A DNA stretch of 64,000 bases, from the NCBI GenBank assembly GCA_905116865.2, contig CAJHNH020002557.1, positions 1,006,001 through 1,070,000 on the forward strand. Direction: 5' to 3'. Both the position numbers and the translations under genes were made by a program. The stretch comes from Candidula unifasciata (Eukaryota > Mollusca > Gastropoda > Stylommatophora > Geomitridae). Below the pieces are notes generated by a model. That model saw only the letters and a list, made by a program, of their open reading frames with translations, searched no databases and was not told the origin of the DNA. Numbering within the stretch: position 1 is the first letter of the stretch; every line of letters starts with the position of its first letter. Below are positions 13,001-27,900 of the stretch, piece after piece.

Positions 13001-16000
13001 CTTACAACATGAAGGTAGAAACACCAAGAGGTAGAGGGGTGACCAAGAAGAAGATAGATTGAAGGAGTCACTGATATCTTGAGACTTCACAATATCACAG
13101 TGTTCCGGGCAACTGGGTGTACCATAGCTTGGAAACCTAACATTTGTTAACCTGCAACACCCAGCAGCACAACACAGAAAATGGACAAAAGAAACACAAA
13201 AGAAAGATTCTACAGGAGGGGCTGGCCAAATGGTTCAGAATGCTGGGATCTCATGCTGGAAACAGGTTCAAATCCTCAGTAACATCAGGGATTTTTCTGC
13301 TGGGGACAAAAATAATTTCGTAACCTGCAAAGTCTGTGCCGACTGTACTAGCCATGCAGTCCTAAAATCCTCAGACTCAAAGACCACCACCCCCCCCCCC
13401 CCCCCTTTTCCTCACACACTGCAAAAGTGGTATATTCATCATGCAGTTCTTTAGGAAAAGGTAGTCTGTACTCAAGTCGACTCAAACACCATGTATGTTA
13501 GGAAACAGTGTTACTCTTCCATGCTTCTTCACTGCTTCCTATGTTGGGCCTGTAACTCGCAGGTATTGTATGTATACCAGGTTATGACATATGACACTGG
13601 GATGACTGGTTCTCTTTCTTATATTTTTATGTACACACACATAACATGGTACAATTCAATACAATGAAAAGGACGAATAAACTGTGAGCCCTATGTGACG
13701 GATAACGGCACAACAGGAGAATGAAGATGAGGTGGTAATTCAAATCCATACCAGGACAGATTTTTGTACAATTTGCAGGCAAAATTCAAGTTGTGGAACA
13801 AGACCAAAGTCCAGCGCCAGTTAATGCTAAGAATACTGAGCCAAAACTGATTTTAGCTCCCAGTTGACTACTCTAAATTTTATACCAGGATATGTGATTG
13901 CAAGTCAAGCTAACTGCTGTGACACGGACATCACCCATCAAGTGTGAGAAGGTCTATAATACAAACTTGTTATCTAGCTTCATATGTCTGTAGTCACCGT
14001 GGCGCAGCGGCTAGATGCTCGCGTGCGGATCGGAAGGTCGTGGGTTGGCTTCCTGACAGAGCCGGACTTTTATTCAAAAATGACCTTGACTCCCAGGTCG
14101 AGTGGGTACCGGGTGCAGTCCCGGGAAGTAAAGGTGGCCGGCATGATGCTGACCACATCACCCATCTTGTGCCGATTGGTCTATACAAATATAGGTCTAG
14201 CCCTATATGCCCTATACACCTAAATGGCGTGGAAAACGGACCTTTACTTTTTTAGCATATGTCTGCTGCAGCATGACACTAAAAAGGTCCTTTACTCTTA
14301 TAAAATAATATGCTTATATGGACACAAACAGACCAAATGACTCAGAATAGACAATAACTAGATGACTCAGGGGAGACAATGACGAGCTGACTCAGGGCAC
14401 AAAATAAGTTTTTGACTCAGGACAGCAAATGGCCAGATGACTCAGGACAGACACTGGCCTTCTGACTCAGAACACAAAATGACTAGCTGACTCAGGACAA
14501 TGACCAGCTGACTCAGGACAGACAATGGCCGGATGACTCAGGACAATGGCCGGATGACTCAGGACAGACAATAGCCAGATGACTGAGGACAGACAATAGC
14601 CAGATGACTGAGGACAGACAATAACCAGATGATGCAGGACAGACAATAGCTCGATGATACAGGACAGACAATAGCCAGATGACTCAGGACAGACAATGGC
14701 AACATGACTCAGGACAATGGCCGGATGACTCAGGACAGACAATGGCCAGATGACTGAGGACAAACAATAGCCAGATGATGCAGGACAGACAATAGCTCGA
14801 TGATACAGGACAGACAATAGCCAGATGACTCAGGACAGACAATAGCCAGATGGTGCAGGACAGACAATAGCCAGATGGTGCAGGACAGACAATAGCCTGT
14901 TGATGCAGGACAGACAATAGCCTGATGGTGCAGGACAGACAATAGCCAGATGACTCAGGACAGACAATAGCCTGATGACTCAGGACAGACAATAGCCCGA
15001 TGGTGCAAGACAGACAATAGCCTGATGGTGCAGGACAGACAACAGCCTGATGGTGCAGGACAGACAATAGCCCGATGATACATGACAGACAATAGCCCGA
15101 TGATACAGGACAGACAATAGTCAGATGACTGAGGACAGACAATAGCCCGATGGTGCAGGACAGACAATAGCCAGATGGTGCAGGACAGACAATAACCAGA
15201 TGATACAGGACAGACAATAGCCAGATGGTACAGGACAGATGATAGCCAGATGACAGGACAGACAATGACCAGCTGACTCAGGACAGAAAATGACCAGATG
15301 TCTTGTGACAAACTGTGCAGCCTACCTCGAGCAAGTTCTCCTTTGAGATTCTGAGATCCTCCAACAGCTCCTCTTCCTGTCTGTCCAGCTGCCTTAAGCC
15401 ATCCACGATGCTGTTGTACGGGTTTTTCTGCCAACAGTCAGCGCAAATATTAAATATATGGCTTGACAATATATCAGATGCTTGGCAATATATCAGATAT
15501 CAACTATTAGTACACACAGACAGAATCTTAAATTCAAAAATCAACTTAATATATTTGGTACGGCCATCTAGTGAGGAATGTAGCCAGACCAACAACATAT
15601 GAGAGTCTACAGCAGAACATATGGGAGGAAAGCGAGAGCAAGGCCAAGAAAGAGACGGATAAACAGTGTAGCTGAAACTTGCAGAAACATGAACAAATCC
15701 ATTACCCAAACCACCCGAGAAGCGTAAGATAAATATAGAAAAACCACGACACTGGGCTTAACCTGGTATCAGCCTGGCTCGCTAGCGCAGTTGGTTAAAA
15801 CCCTTTGCGCGGCAACCTGGTGACGACTCCTTGTGGTCCAGGTTCACCCCTGGGGGTAGGAAGAAAAGGCACATTGCTCCCATATTTACGATACCTATCA
15901 TGGAATCAAGGCCGAAGAGTTGTGATATCCATTGTACCAAGCCAAAAGGTTTACAACTCATGGTTTCTGGATACTTTAAAAAAAAAAAACCTGGTATCAG

Positions 16001-19000
16001 TGAGACGATCAAAGAAAAGAACTATATAATGTCTGTATCTCCACCATGGCCAGTCTAAAGCGCAGGTGAGCAAGGAGGTGAGTCAGGCATGGGGCCAGCT
16101 CTCCCAGCCTGTAAGAATTAATCTGCTACAGAAACAAGGACAATCAAGAGAAACTCTAAAATGAACTCTGGTAAGAGATGCCAAAGGTGTTGGAATCTAT
16201 TCCATCAATGATATCAAAACAACTGCACAGGACAGAACAGAATAAAGGACTAGAGTACAAGCACTATGTGACGTATACTGGCAGGACAGAACAGAATAAA
16301 GGACTAGAGTACAAGCACTGGCAGGACAGAACAGAATAAAGGACTAGAGTACAAGCACTGGCAGGACAGAACAGAATAAAGGACTAGAGTATAAGCACTA
16401 TGTGACGTATACTGGCAGGACAGAACAGAATAAAGGACTAGAGTACAAGCACTATGTGACGTATACTGGCAGGACAGAACAGAATAAAGGACTAGAGTAC
16501 AAGCACTGGCAGGACAGAACAGAATAAAGGACTAGAGTATAAGCACTATGTGACGTATACTGGCAGGACAGAACAGAATAAAGGACTAGAGTACAAGCAC
16601 TGGCAGGACAGAACAGAATAAAGGACTAGAGTACAAGCACTATATGACGTATACTGGCAGGACAGAACAGAATAAAGGACTAGAGTACAAGCACTATATG
16701 ACGTATACTGGCAGGACAGAACAGAATAAAGGACTAGAGTACAAGCACTATATGACGTATACTGGCAGGACAGAACAGAATAAAGGACTAGAGTACAAGC
16801 ACTATATGACGTATACTGGCCGGACAGAACAGAATAAAGGACTAGAGTACAAGCACTATATGACGTATACTGCCAGGACAGAACAAAATAAAGGACTAGA
16901 GTACAAGCACTATGTGACGTATACTGGCAGGACAGAACAGAATAAAGGACTAGAGTATAAGCACTATATGACGTATACTGGCAGGACAGAACAAAATAAA
17001 GGACTAGAGTACAAGCACTATGTGACGTATACTGGCAGGACAGAACAGAATAAAGGACTAGAGTATAAGCACTATATGACGTATACTGGCAGGACAGAAC
17101 AGAATAAAGGACTAGAGTACAAGCACTATGTGACGTATACTGCCAGGACAGAACAAAATAAAGGACTAGAGTATAAGCACTATATGACGTATACTGGCAG
17201 GACAGAACAGAATAAAGGACTAGAGTACAAGCACTACGTGACGTATACTGGCAGGACAGAACAGAATAAAGGACTAGAGTACAAGCACTACGTGACGTAT
17301 ACTGGCAGGACAGAACAGAATAAAGGACTAGAGTACAAGCACTACGTGACGTATACTGGCAGGACAGAACAGAATAAAGGACTAGAGTACAAGCACTACG
17401 TGACGTATACTGGCAGGACAGAACAAAATAAAGGACTAGAGTACAAGCACTACGTGACGTATACTGGCAGGACAGAACAGAATAAAGGACTAGAGTACAA
17501 GCATTATGTGACGTATACTGGCAGGACAGAACAGAATAAAGGACTAGAGTATAAGCACTATATGACGTATACTGGCAGGACAGAACAAAATAAAGGACTA
17601 GAGTACAAGCACTATATGACATATACTGGCAGGACAGAACAAAATAAAGGACTAGAGTACAAGCACTATATGACGTATACTGGCAGGACAGAACAGAATA
17701 AAGGACTAGAGTACAAGCACTATGTGACGTATACTGGCAGGACAGAACAGAATAAAGGACTAGAGTACAAGCACTATATGACGTATACTGGCAGGACAGA
17801 ACAGAATGGAAGACAAGTGTGTAAGCAGTGTGTGACGTACATCAGCAGGACGGAATGATGATGATGATGATAGTCCTCTTAAAGAAAATTCACTTAGCCA
17901 TGGATTGGAAAGAATAATAGAGAAGGCATGGTACCAGAAAAAAGTTTAGCCATGGGATAAAGTACATCTGTTTCTGTAGTGAGATGCCTTCACCATATGA
18001 ATGAGTCAGGCTAAATTCCCTGTGTGATAACTAAAGCTTTTGATTTTTATGTTGTCTAGTGTGTCGTCCTATCTGTTCTTCTTTCCTCTACATCTATGAG
18101 TGTAAAACAACACATGTTAATTTGTTATCATGCTGTTACAAAAAAGTTACTTCAGTTCGCTTACCTTGATAAAAAGTTACTTAAGTACACTTAACCTGAG
18201 AAAAAGTTACTTCAGCCTACTGACCTTGATTAAAAAGTTACTTAAGTACACTAGTCCTGAGGAAAAAGTAACTTAAGTATGCTCACCTTGACAAACAGTT
18301 ATTTAAGTACACCTACCTTGACAAAAAGTTACTTCAGTTTGCTTACCTTGACAAAAAGTTACTGAAGTACGCTTCACCTGAGAAAAAGTTACTTCATTCA
18401 GTCTGATTACCTTGATAAAAAGTTACTTAAGTACACTTACCTTGATAAAAAGTTATTAAAGTATGCTTCACCTGAGAAAAAGTTACTTCAGTCTGCTTAC
18501 CTTGCTCCTGACGTACTCAATCTCCTCATTCAAATGCCTCAACTTCTCCATATAATTCTCCAGTTCTTCCTTGATCTGTTCTTCTTCTGCTTGCCGCTCT
18601 TTCTCCCTCTCTGTGTACCTGTTCTCCAGATCCATGATCTCCAGCCTGCAAACATACATACAAACTCTGAAGCACTATTGAGACACACATCGATGAGCGG
18701 GTCGCCCATTGGCTCGCCGGAAGACGACTTTGTCGCCGGTCGGGGCAGTATTTGGGTCTGTCTCCTTTGATCGCATCAAAACTGCAAGAGTCGTTTTCAG
18801 GGCTCTTGGTGGCGTGCAAAGCTAAGCCATTTTGTATGGTGCACATAACCTGGTCACAATTATAACCTAAAGCTCTCCCTTCAGGAATGCTGGTTGAACA
18901 TGGCAGTTTTTTCTCCAGCAAAGTAGTTACCTACCTACCACTGGCGAGAATCCAAGTGACTGTATATCAGAACATAAATGTATAAGACTTCTGGTCAATA

Positions 19001-21931
19001 TGGACGATAGGCAGGTTTACTGTTTTAAGTCGTGGCAAGTTTTTGCTTCTGACAATAGTTGGCTGTTGCATTTTCATCCACATGCAGACTGAAAAGATAT
19101 AGTTTCGTCGCCCAGCTACTGAGTTCAGTGTATGGCACGTTACTGTGCATTTCATCTGGAATGTTATTAGACTGTGACCCAACACAGTTTGTGTTGTTAA
19201 CTGCTGATTCAGAAAATGGTGAGTGGCCTGTTGCCACAGAACTAAGCGGTGGTGCCTTCTGTGTTGATGACATTTCTAGTGTTGGACTGTTTGTGTTAGC
19301 ACTTCTGACGGCTGCTTTATGCATTTAATATGTGTGTTATTGGTTTTGCTGAGAACAGTGCTTGACATTCTGTGTGGTTTTTGTTGGCACAGGAACGGAG
19401 CAGCTATGGGGTGACCTGTTTGCTATGAAGTTGAAACTGTGACTACCTGATAATCTGATTACATGAGTGTATTTCAGAATGTGCTAAGGAAAGGAGGAAC
19501 TTCATCCCGGCCTTTAAAATGTGCACAAGTGGGACAAGAATGATACAGGTACTGAGGTGAATTCATGTGGACAGGATTCGTGGTACATATTGCATGGAGG
19601 TCAAATACATGCGATAGCAGCAATAGTCCTGAAAACCCCTGCTCTAACTGTGGAAGACTTTTTTCAATACGGGCGGGTCTTGCCAGTCACACTCAGCATT
19701 GATCTTGGCCTGTGAGTCCCATGTCTCCCCACAGAACAATATAACAATATCATCTGGAAAGACATTTCAGATGCCAACAACAATGTCTATCAGAAAATGC
19801 ATGCCATAAATAGTTTTTTGTGAGTAGTTTTTTCTAGTTCTGAAATTTAGCCTGGGACATATCCTAATATAGAGCGCTCTTTTAAATTTGAAGTCCCTGG
19901 GGATTTTTTTTTAACAAGTACAATGTTGGTTTCTTCACAGTTTACAAACACAATCTGCATGCTGACATAAAGGGGTCTTTAAATGAAAACATTAAAAGTA
20001 TGATAGACATTAAATAAAAAGGCCACTGTCTAGTAACCCGTCAATATTGTTGTTAAGGAAGTCAGGAGTGTTAAGCACATCACATTATGGTAATTATGGT
20101 ACAGATGAACATGGTGATGTAATAATAAGTTTAAAGATGGCCACCCCACTTCTAACATGCACCAAAGAGAAGCTGTGCTTTGTTATCTGTTCTTTTTTAA
20201 TCATTAAAGAGGTGAAGGCTATAGAAATTCATCAGCAATTGAAGATCCAGTCTGACAATGCATGCCTGTCAGTCCAAGCAAGTCAGCAAGTGTATCAGTG
20301 GAGTAGCAAGTTTCAAAACAACTCTGGGGTCACTACTCGGTGTGCTTGAGCCGGTCATGAACAGGCTACAACAGAAGTCAGACCGCTTTGAAACTTCCTC
20401 TGAAGCTCCCTCATATGAATGAAACTCTGCCTAGTCTGACATGGGTTCAGTTGAATATTCAGTTCACATACACAGATTCAGATGACACACTGATTCTAAC
20501 CAACACTCAAGGAAAACCTCTAAAAATCTAGTTAGTTAGCTGGCAGATTATTCTCATTGCACCTCAAACTGTCAGTAAGTGCTCCGAACCCCTCCTTAGT
20601 AAATCCCACAGCGTGTAGCGACTGACGACACCAGTTCTATGTTCTATTCTTCTTCTTTGGCTCCCTCAGTGCTCTTGTCTCCCCACACCCCTTTTACATT
20701 GCTTTTCTTGCAGTTTGACAGATACTGGTGGCACATTCACAGTTTCCACTTGATTCTGTAAAATGTCTTACTTTTCATACATAGAGAATTTAGTTTATCT
20801 TTTTCTTCTTCTTTTCTTCCACAATTTACCTCAGCGAGGTGTTGGGGAAAGATGTAAGGATCGTTTGTGCACTTTTTCCAATGCATTGTACAAGTTGGTG
20901 TTCATGTCTGTTAGGTTGCTACTGATGATGTCTATCCATCTCTTGCATGGTCTTCCCCTTGCTCTGTGTTCCTTATATTTAGTATATCAGCCTCTTAAAA
21001 TATGACCAAATCTATTAATTTCACTGTGAAGCACAGGTCAGACTCCTCCTGGCATATGCCACGGAACAGCTAGAGACCTTTAAACATTTAGGTAGTTTGT
21101 TTTTTAAACATGCTTGTACCTGGCATATTAATAAAAAGGCCAGAATGTAGCAGTGCCTGTTAATCTTGTCCGATATCAATATTATGGCCAAGCATGCAAA
21201 AATTACCTCTTGTGCTCAAGTTCTTCTTGATCCTCTCTGTAAGTCGTACTGGAAATGTCCATCCTAATTGTGTCAAAACAAAATAATTGGTGTTTTTAAT
21301 GATCAAAAAAGTACAACAAAAAATAATTTCAATTATTGGCACAGAGGTAAAATAAAAGTAGATGTTGTCAATCATTGACAGATGGGTAAAATAATTGTAG
21401 ATGTTTTCAATCACTGAATAATATAGATAAAATAAAGATAGATGATTTTCAATCATTGACGCAGAGGTAAAATAAACATACATGTTTTCAATCCCTAACA
21501 ATAGGTCAAATAAATGTAGATTTTTTCGATCAGTGACACATAGATAAAACAAAGGTGGATGTTTCAATCATTAACAAAGAGGTGAAATAAACACAGATGC
21601 TGACACAAAGACAAAATAAAGATATTCTTCTTGTTCATCTTCGCTCGTTCGCTTGAAATAGATTACCTATATCTGCAATACTATCTCTACTAGGAATTTT
21701 AATGTATAAACATATTAGAACATGTTTGCTGCTAATCCCACCTTCCCCCCAGCAGAGCATAGGCCCTCAACCAACTCACACCAAGTCATCCCATCCTTTG
21801 CTACTGCATGCGTCTCATCCTGGGTCCTTCCCATCTTTTTAACTTACTCTACAACACTTTTCTTGGAGGTGAAAGGAGGTGTGTCAGTGATCTGGTCTCC
21901 TTTTGGCTTTCTCCATACCTTATCATCAATA

Positions 21932-21993
<62 letters not shown>

Positions 21994-24900
21994 GTGTGTA
22001 TTTGTGCATGAGTGCCTGCTTGTCTGGATGCATATCTGTCTGCTCCTAATGCATATATGAAACTCACAAGGATCCATTCAGCGCCAAGCTCTCGTTGGAG
22101 CGGTACAGATCAGACATGGACTGGCTCAGCAGGCTCAGACGAGGGGAGATCATGCTGTTGTGTTCCCCCTGGGGTAAGCTCAGAGCTGACACAGACTGCA
22201 GAACAAATGTTACATCTTACATCCAGTTAGTGCAGACACAGACTGCAGAACAAATGTTACATCTTACATCCTGTTAACTCATTTAACAGAAACCTTAGCT
22301 TTGGTGTTTACTTAAAATGTTAAACACTATAGTCCAATTAGCATACATCTGAGAAGCCACATCGGGACGGGTTCAAATTCCTGAATAGGAACATTTTTTA
22401 ATGGCTCCATGGTCACCTTGCTGCCGTGGCGTATCAGCTAGGCGATCGCCTGCAGATCCAAATGTCATGGGTTTAGGTTCTTTCTTTTAAAAAAAATGAC
22501 CTTGGCTCACAAGTCAACCCAGCCTTAAATGAGTACCTGGTAAAGTCCTAGGAAGTAAAGGTGGCTGGCACAATATTGTCTACATCACCCATCGAGTGCT
22601 GATAGGTCTATAAAATATAGGTCTAGCCCTTTATGTTTAATAAGCCTGAAGGCGTGAAAAAGGGCATCTACCCTGCACTTTAAGGAAGTATATCGGTCTT
22701 ATCTCTCTCTACATCCTAGGGTAGAAGTACAAGACTACAAGGTCTTATTTCCCTCTACATCCTAAGGTATAAGTACGAGACTACAAGCTCTTATCTTTCT
22801 CTACATCCTAAGGTATAAGTACAAGACTACAAGCTCTTATCTCCCTCTACATCCTGGGGTAGAAGTACAAGATTACAAGGTCTTATCTCCCTCTACATCC
22901 TAGGGTAGAAGTACAAGACTACATAGTCTTATTTCCCTCTACATCCTAGGGTAGAAGTACAAGACTACAAGGTCTTATTTCCCTCTACATCCTAAGGTAG
23001 AAGTACAAGACTACAAGCTCTTATCTTTCTCTACATCCTAAGGTAGAAGTACAAAATTACAAGGTCTGATTTCCCTCTACATCCTAAGGTAGAAGTACAA
23101 GACTACAAGATCTTATTTCCCTCTACATCCTAGAAGTACAAGATTACAAGGTCTTATTTCCCTCTACATCCTAGGGTAGAAGTACAAGACTACAAGATCT
23201 TATTTCCCTCTACATCCTAAGGTAGAAGTACAAGACTACAAGCTCTTATCTTCTTCTTCTTCTTTCGTTCGCATGAAATAAATTGTCTATATCTGCAAAG
23301 CTGTCTCTAGTATGAATTTCACTGTCTTTTGTAATTCACTAAGCGGCCCGTAAAGTTTGACTTCCACAAGTGTCTCTTTTGGCCAAAGGTTTTGCCTGAA
23401 AGCGTTGAATCTGGGACAGTCTTGAAGGATGTGATCTGTTGTTTCAGGTGCCAGTCCACAAGTACACATGGCTGATTGGCCAATCTTAAATTTGTTGTAC
23501 ATGTGGGAGCGAAGTCGATTGTGCCCTGTTCTAAGGCGAAGGATAATGACTTGCTCTGGTCTGTCCATAATATGGTAATCATCTTGTGCCAGTTTCGGTG
23601 GCATTCTGATTGATTTGATCATTCTCTTCTTCTGTGGATAAGAGACTGGTATGTTAGGTTGTTCTTCAGTTGCACCTTCCTTAGCTAGTTTATCAGCTTT
23701 TTCGTTTCCGGGAACTCCACAGTGGGAAGGTATCCACTGCATTACTAATTTACAGCGGTTGCCTAGTTCGGATAATAGTGTCCGTATGCTTGGTAATTTT
23801 CCAGACTGAAGTGACTGAACAAGCTCTTATCTTTCTCTACATCCTAAGGTAGAAGTACAAGACTACAAGCTCTTATCTTTCTCTACATCCTAAGGTAGAA
23901 GTACAAGACTACAAGGTCTTATTTTCCTTTAAATCCTAGGGTAGAAGTACAAGACTACAAGATCTTATTTCCCTCTACATCCTAGGGTAGAAGTACAAGA
24001 CTACAAGATCTTATTTCCCTCTACATCCTGGGGTAGAAGTACAAGACTGCAAGATCTTATTTCCCTCTACATCCTAGGGTAGAAGTACAAGACTACGAGG
24101 TCTTATTTCCCTCTACATCCTAGGGTAGAAGTACAAGACTACGAGGTCTTATTTCCCTCTACATCTTAGGGTAGAAGTACAAGACTACAAGATCTTATTT
24201 CCCTCTACATCCTAGGGTAGAAGTACAAGACTACAAGATCTTATTTCCCTCTACATCCTAGGGTAGAAGTACAAGACTGCAAGGTCTTATTTCCCTCTAC
24301 ATCCTAGGGTAGAAGTACAAGACTACAAGGTCTTATTTCCCTCCACATCCTGGGGTAGAAGAACAAGACTACAAAGTCTTATTTCTCTCTACATCCTAGG
24401 GTAGAAGTACAAGACTACAAGATCTTATTTCTCTCTACATCCTAGGGTAGAAGAACAAGACTACAAGGTCTTATTTTCCTCTACATCCTAGGGTAGAAGT
24501 ACAAGACTACAAGATCTTATTTCCCTCTACATCCTAGGGTAGAAGTACAAGATTACAAGATCTTATTTCTCTCTACATCCTAGGGTAGAAGTACAAGACT
24601 ACAAAATCTTATTTCCCTCTACATCCTAGGGTAGAAGTACAAGACTACAAGATCTTATTTCTCTCTACATCCTAGGGTAGAAGTACAAGACTACAAGGTC
24701 TTATTTCCTCCACATCCTAGGGTAGAAGTACAAGACTACAAGGTCTTATTTTCCTCTACATCCTAGGGTAGAAGTACAAGCCTACAAGGTCTTATTTCCC
24801 TCTACATCTTAGGGTAGAAGTACAAGCCTACAAGGTCATTTCCCTCTACATCTTAGGGTAGAAGTACAAGCCTACAAGGTCTTATTTCCCTCTACAGCCT

Positions 24901-27900
24901 TGGGTAGAAGTACAAAACTACAAGGTCTTATTTCCCTCTACATCCTAGGGTGCTAGTACAAGACTACAAGGTCTTATTTCCCTCTACATCCAAGGGTAGA
25001 AGTACAAGACTACAAGGTCTTATTTCCCTCTACATCCGAAGGTACAAGTTCTAGATTACAAGGTCTTATTTCTCTCTACATCCCAGGGTAGAAGTACAAG
25101 ACTACAAGGTCTTATTTCCCTCTACATCCTAGGGTAGAAGTACAAGACTACAAGATCTTATTTCCCTCTACAGCCTTGGGTAGAAGTACAAGACTACAAG
25201 GTCTTATTTTCCTCTACATCCTAGGGTAGAAGTACAAGACTACAAGGTCTTATTTCCCTCTACATCCTAGGGTAGAAGTACAAGACCTTATTTCCCTCTC
25301 CATCCTAGGGTATAAGTACAAGACTACAAGGTCTTATTCTCCTCTACATCCTAGGGTAGAAGTACAAGATTAAAAGGTGTTATTTCCCTCTAAATTAAGA
25401 TACCATAACAGTAAACATATTTCATTTTATCAACTTTTTTCCATTTACTGACTAACCTTTCTGACCTGCATAGACTTTTTCATTTCCCGGGCCTCTTCTG
25501 GATTGTTGTACCGGTACACATTGGTCTGACCCAGCGTGATCAGCATGCCTGTTTGCATGAACACAGAAAATAAAAACAATGCTAGAACTATTATTGATTG
25601 TCCAGTTAATAACTGCAAGTACTGACTACAGTAAATGCTATCAAATTAACATTTATGACTATTTGTATTAATCTACTAATTTTAAATGCTCTCAGTTTAC
25701 TAGATGCTCAGTCTCCAAAGGCTCAGGAGGCTGTGTTACACCTGGAGAGTGGATGATGGTAGAGTCCCATTTTCTAGGTTAATTACAGACGGTTAGAAGA
25801 TGTCAACACTGACCTCTGCTACAATATAAAGATGTGTGCAAATAAGAATTAAAGATATAGGTATCTAGGTAGATTTATGGGAACAAAATGCTCAGGACTT
25901 GGCTGCATAGAGGGGGGGGGGGGGGGGGGAGAAATCAGGAATCAATAGGGAATGACAGAATAAATTATTGCAGATAGGTGATCACTGAGCGTCTGAGAAG
26001 AATCACACTAAATGTTTGTGATGTCAACAACGGCAGTGAAATCTCATGATCTAATTGTGGAAGACTTTTCTTAACGATGGCAGTTCTTGCTAGTCGCACT
26101 CGCCATCACCATGGGCTGTCAGTCCCATGCATCCCCACATCACAATATAACACTATCCTCTGCAATGACAAAAAGGTGCCAACATTACTTTTTTTTTTAA
26201 TAACTACATTTCATAGGCACAATTTGTGAAGGCGAGAATGAATGCATCATGACAATGGGAAAGTCAGAGGGAAAGACAGGCAGAGGAAGACCAAGAGAAA
26301 AGATTTGAGACTGTTTGGCATCATGACATGGAAGAAGATCCGCATCGAATATAACTGACAGAACATGGGACAGCAGGCTGTGGACATACATGTTTACTAA
26401 TACACTTTAGCTTGAACTACAGAAACATTGCACAATGTAGAAGAACTACCCACTGGATGATTATTGGGGGAGGGGGGGGGGGGGGACAGACTTACTGCCC
26501 CAAAACAAGTAGGTCATAAAAGTTGACTAATTAATTAGGGTTTTGCCGAAACTGGATGTGAGAGCTGAAAGGTGCAAATATTGCAGCCTTGCTGTAAACC
26601 ACAACACATCATGCCAAACACCATTGAGAGGGTGAACATGAAAGAAGGATATGAAGAATAACAAACAATGATAATATTGATGATGATGACAACGATGAAG
26701 AAGAAGAAGAAGATGATGATGAATAATTTGCTCAGCTGTTCCTACCCTGAGTCAGTCTGGTTGGTTCCTTCACCACCTGCCCGTTGATAGCACACAAGGA
26801 ACCCTCGATGGGATGAAGGACAACCACACCATCTTTATGTTCTATGACACAATGCTCTGGTTCCACATTAGCTCCAGAAATGGCTGCAGAAGAAGGTAAT
26901 TACGTTTTATTATATCAGCATGTTCTGGTTACAGAAGTGTACATATTTAAATTCTCCTAGTGGGTTCTGGGGCTCATAAGGGGTGGGGGGTGGGTTAAAA
27001 TAAGGGGGGGGGGAGTACACTCGCTGCCTCCCTAACAAGCATGTCATTAGATTCAACTAAGTAGGGGTTTTCTTCAAAGTCAAAGTGCATATACCTGAGA
27101 GGTAAGGAACCAGCAGTCTGCATACTCACAAGCTGGATCTGTAAGAAGGGATGTGCACACAGATCTCAAGTTCTAAAGCAAGACTACAGTTCAGAAGTGG
27201 ATGAACAACCAGGACTTTCCATCAGAGAACAGCTTGTGAACATGATGATGATGATGAAGAAGAAGATATGTTTTAAAATGATGAATGGTCTATCTCCAGA
27301 AGTGGCTGCAGAGGAGGGTGATCAAAGTTTCAATACACTGGGCATGTTCTGACCCTGCTTGTATCAACAGTTATAAGATCAAGAAGACAACAATACACTG
27401 GGCATGTTCTGACCTGGCTTGTATCAACAGTTATAAGAACAAGAAGACAGCAATACACTGGGCATGTTCTGACCATGCTTGTATCAACAGTTATAAGAAC
27501 AAGAAGACAACAATACACTGGCCATGTTCTGACCTTGCTTGTATGAACAGTTATAAGAACAAGAAGACAACAATACACTGGCCATGTTCTGACCTGGCTT
27601 GTATCAACAGTTATAAGAACAAGAAGACAACAATACACTGGGTATGTTGTGACCTGGCTTGTATCAACAGTTATAAGAACAAGAAGACAACAATACACTG
27701 GCCATGTTCTGACCTTGCTTGTATGAACAGTTATAAGAACAAGAAGACAACAATACACTGGGCATGTTCTGATCTTGCTTGTATCAACAGTTATAAGAAC
27801 AAGGAGACAGCAATACACTGGCCATGTTCTGACCTTGCTTGTATCAACAGTTATAAGAACAAGAAGACAACAATCCCTTTGGCATGTTCTGACCTGGCTT

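Noticed and set aside
13991..14070. Functional tRNA gene
   Set aside because: A- and B-box-like words are present, but the cloverleaf is degenerate and the unit continues into a SINE body seen in many copies.
16546..17858. 404-residue and 358-residue ORFs of 18-residue repeats
   Set aside because: They are opposite-strand readings of the same 54-bp minisatellite, with no start context and no neighbouring exons; the unit length alone keeps them open.
19025..19324. 99-residue minus ORF as a small gene
   Set aside because: No recognised motif, no splice context, and similar-length ORFs are expected by chance in this much intron.
21844..22077. Arg-Glu repeat ORF
   Set aside because: Antisense reading of a (CT)n microsatellite.
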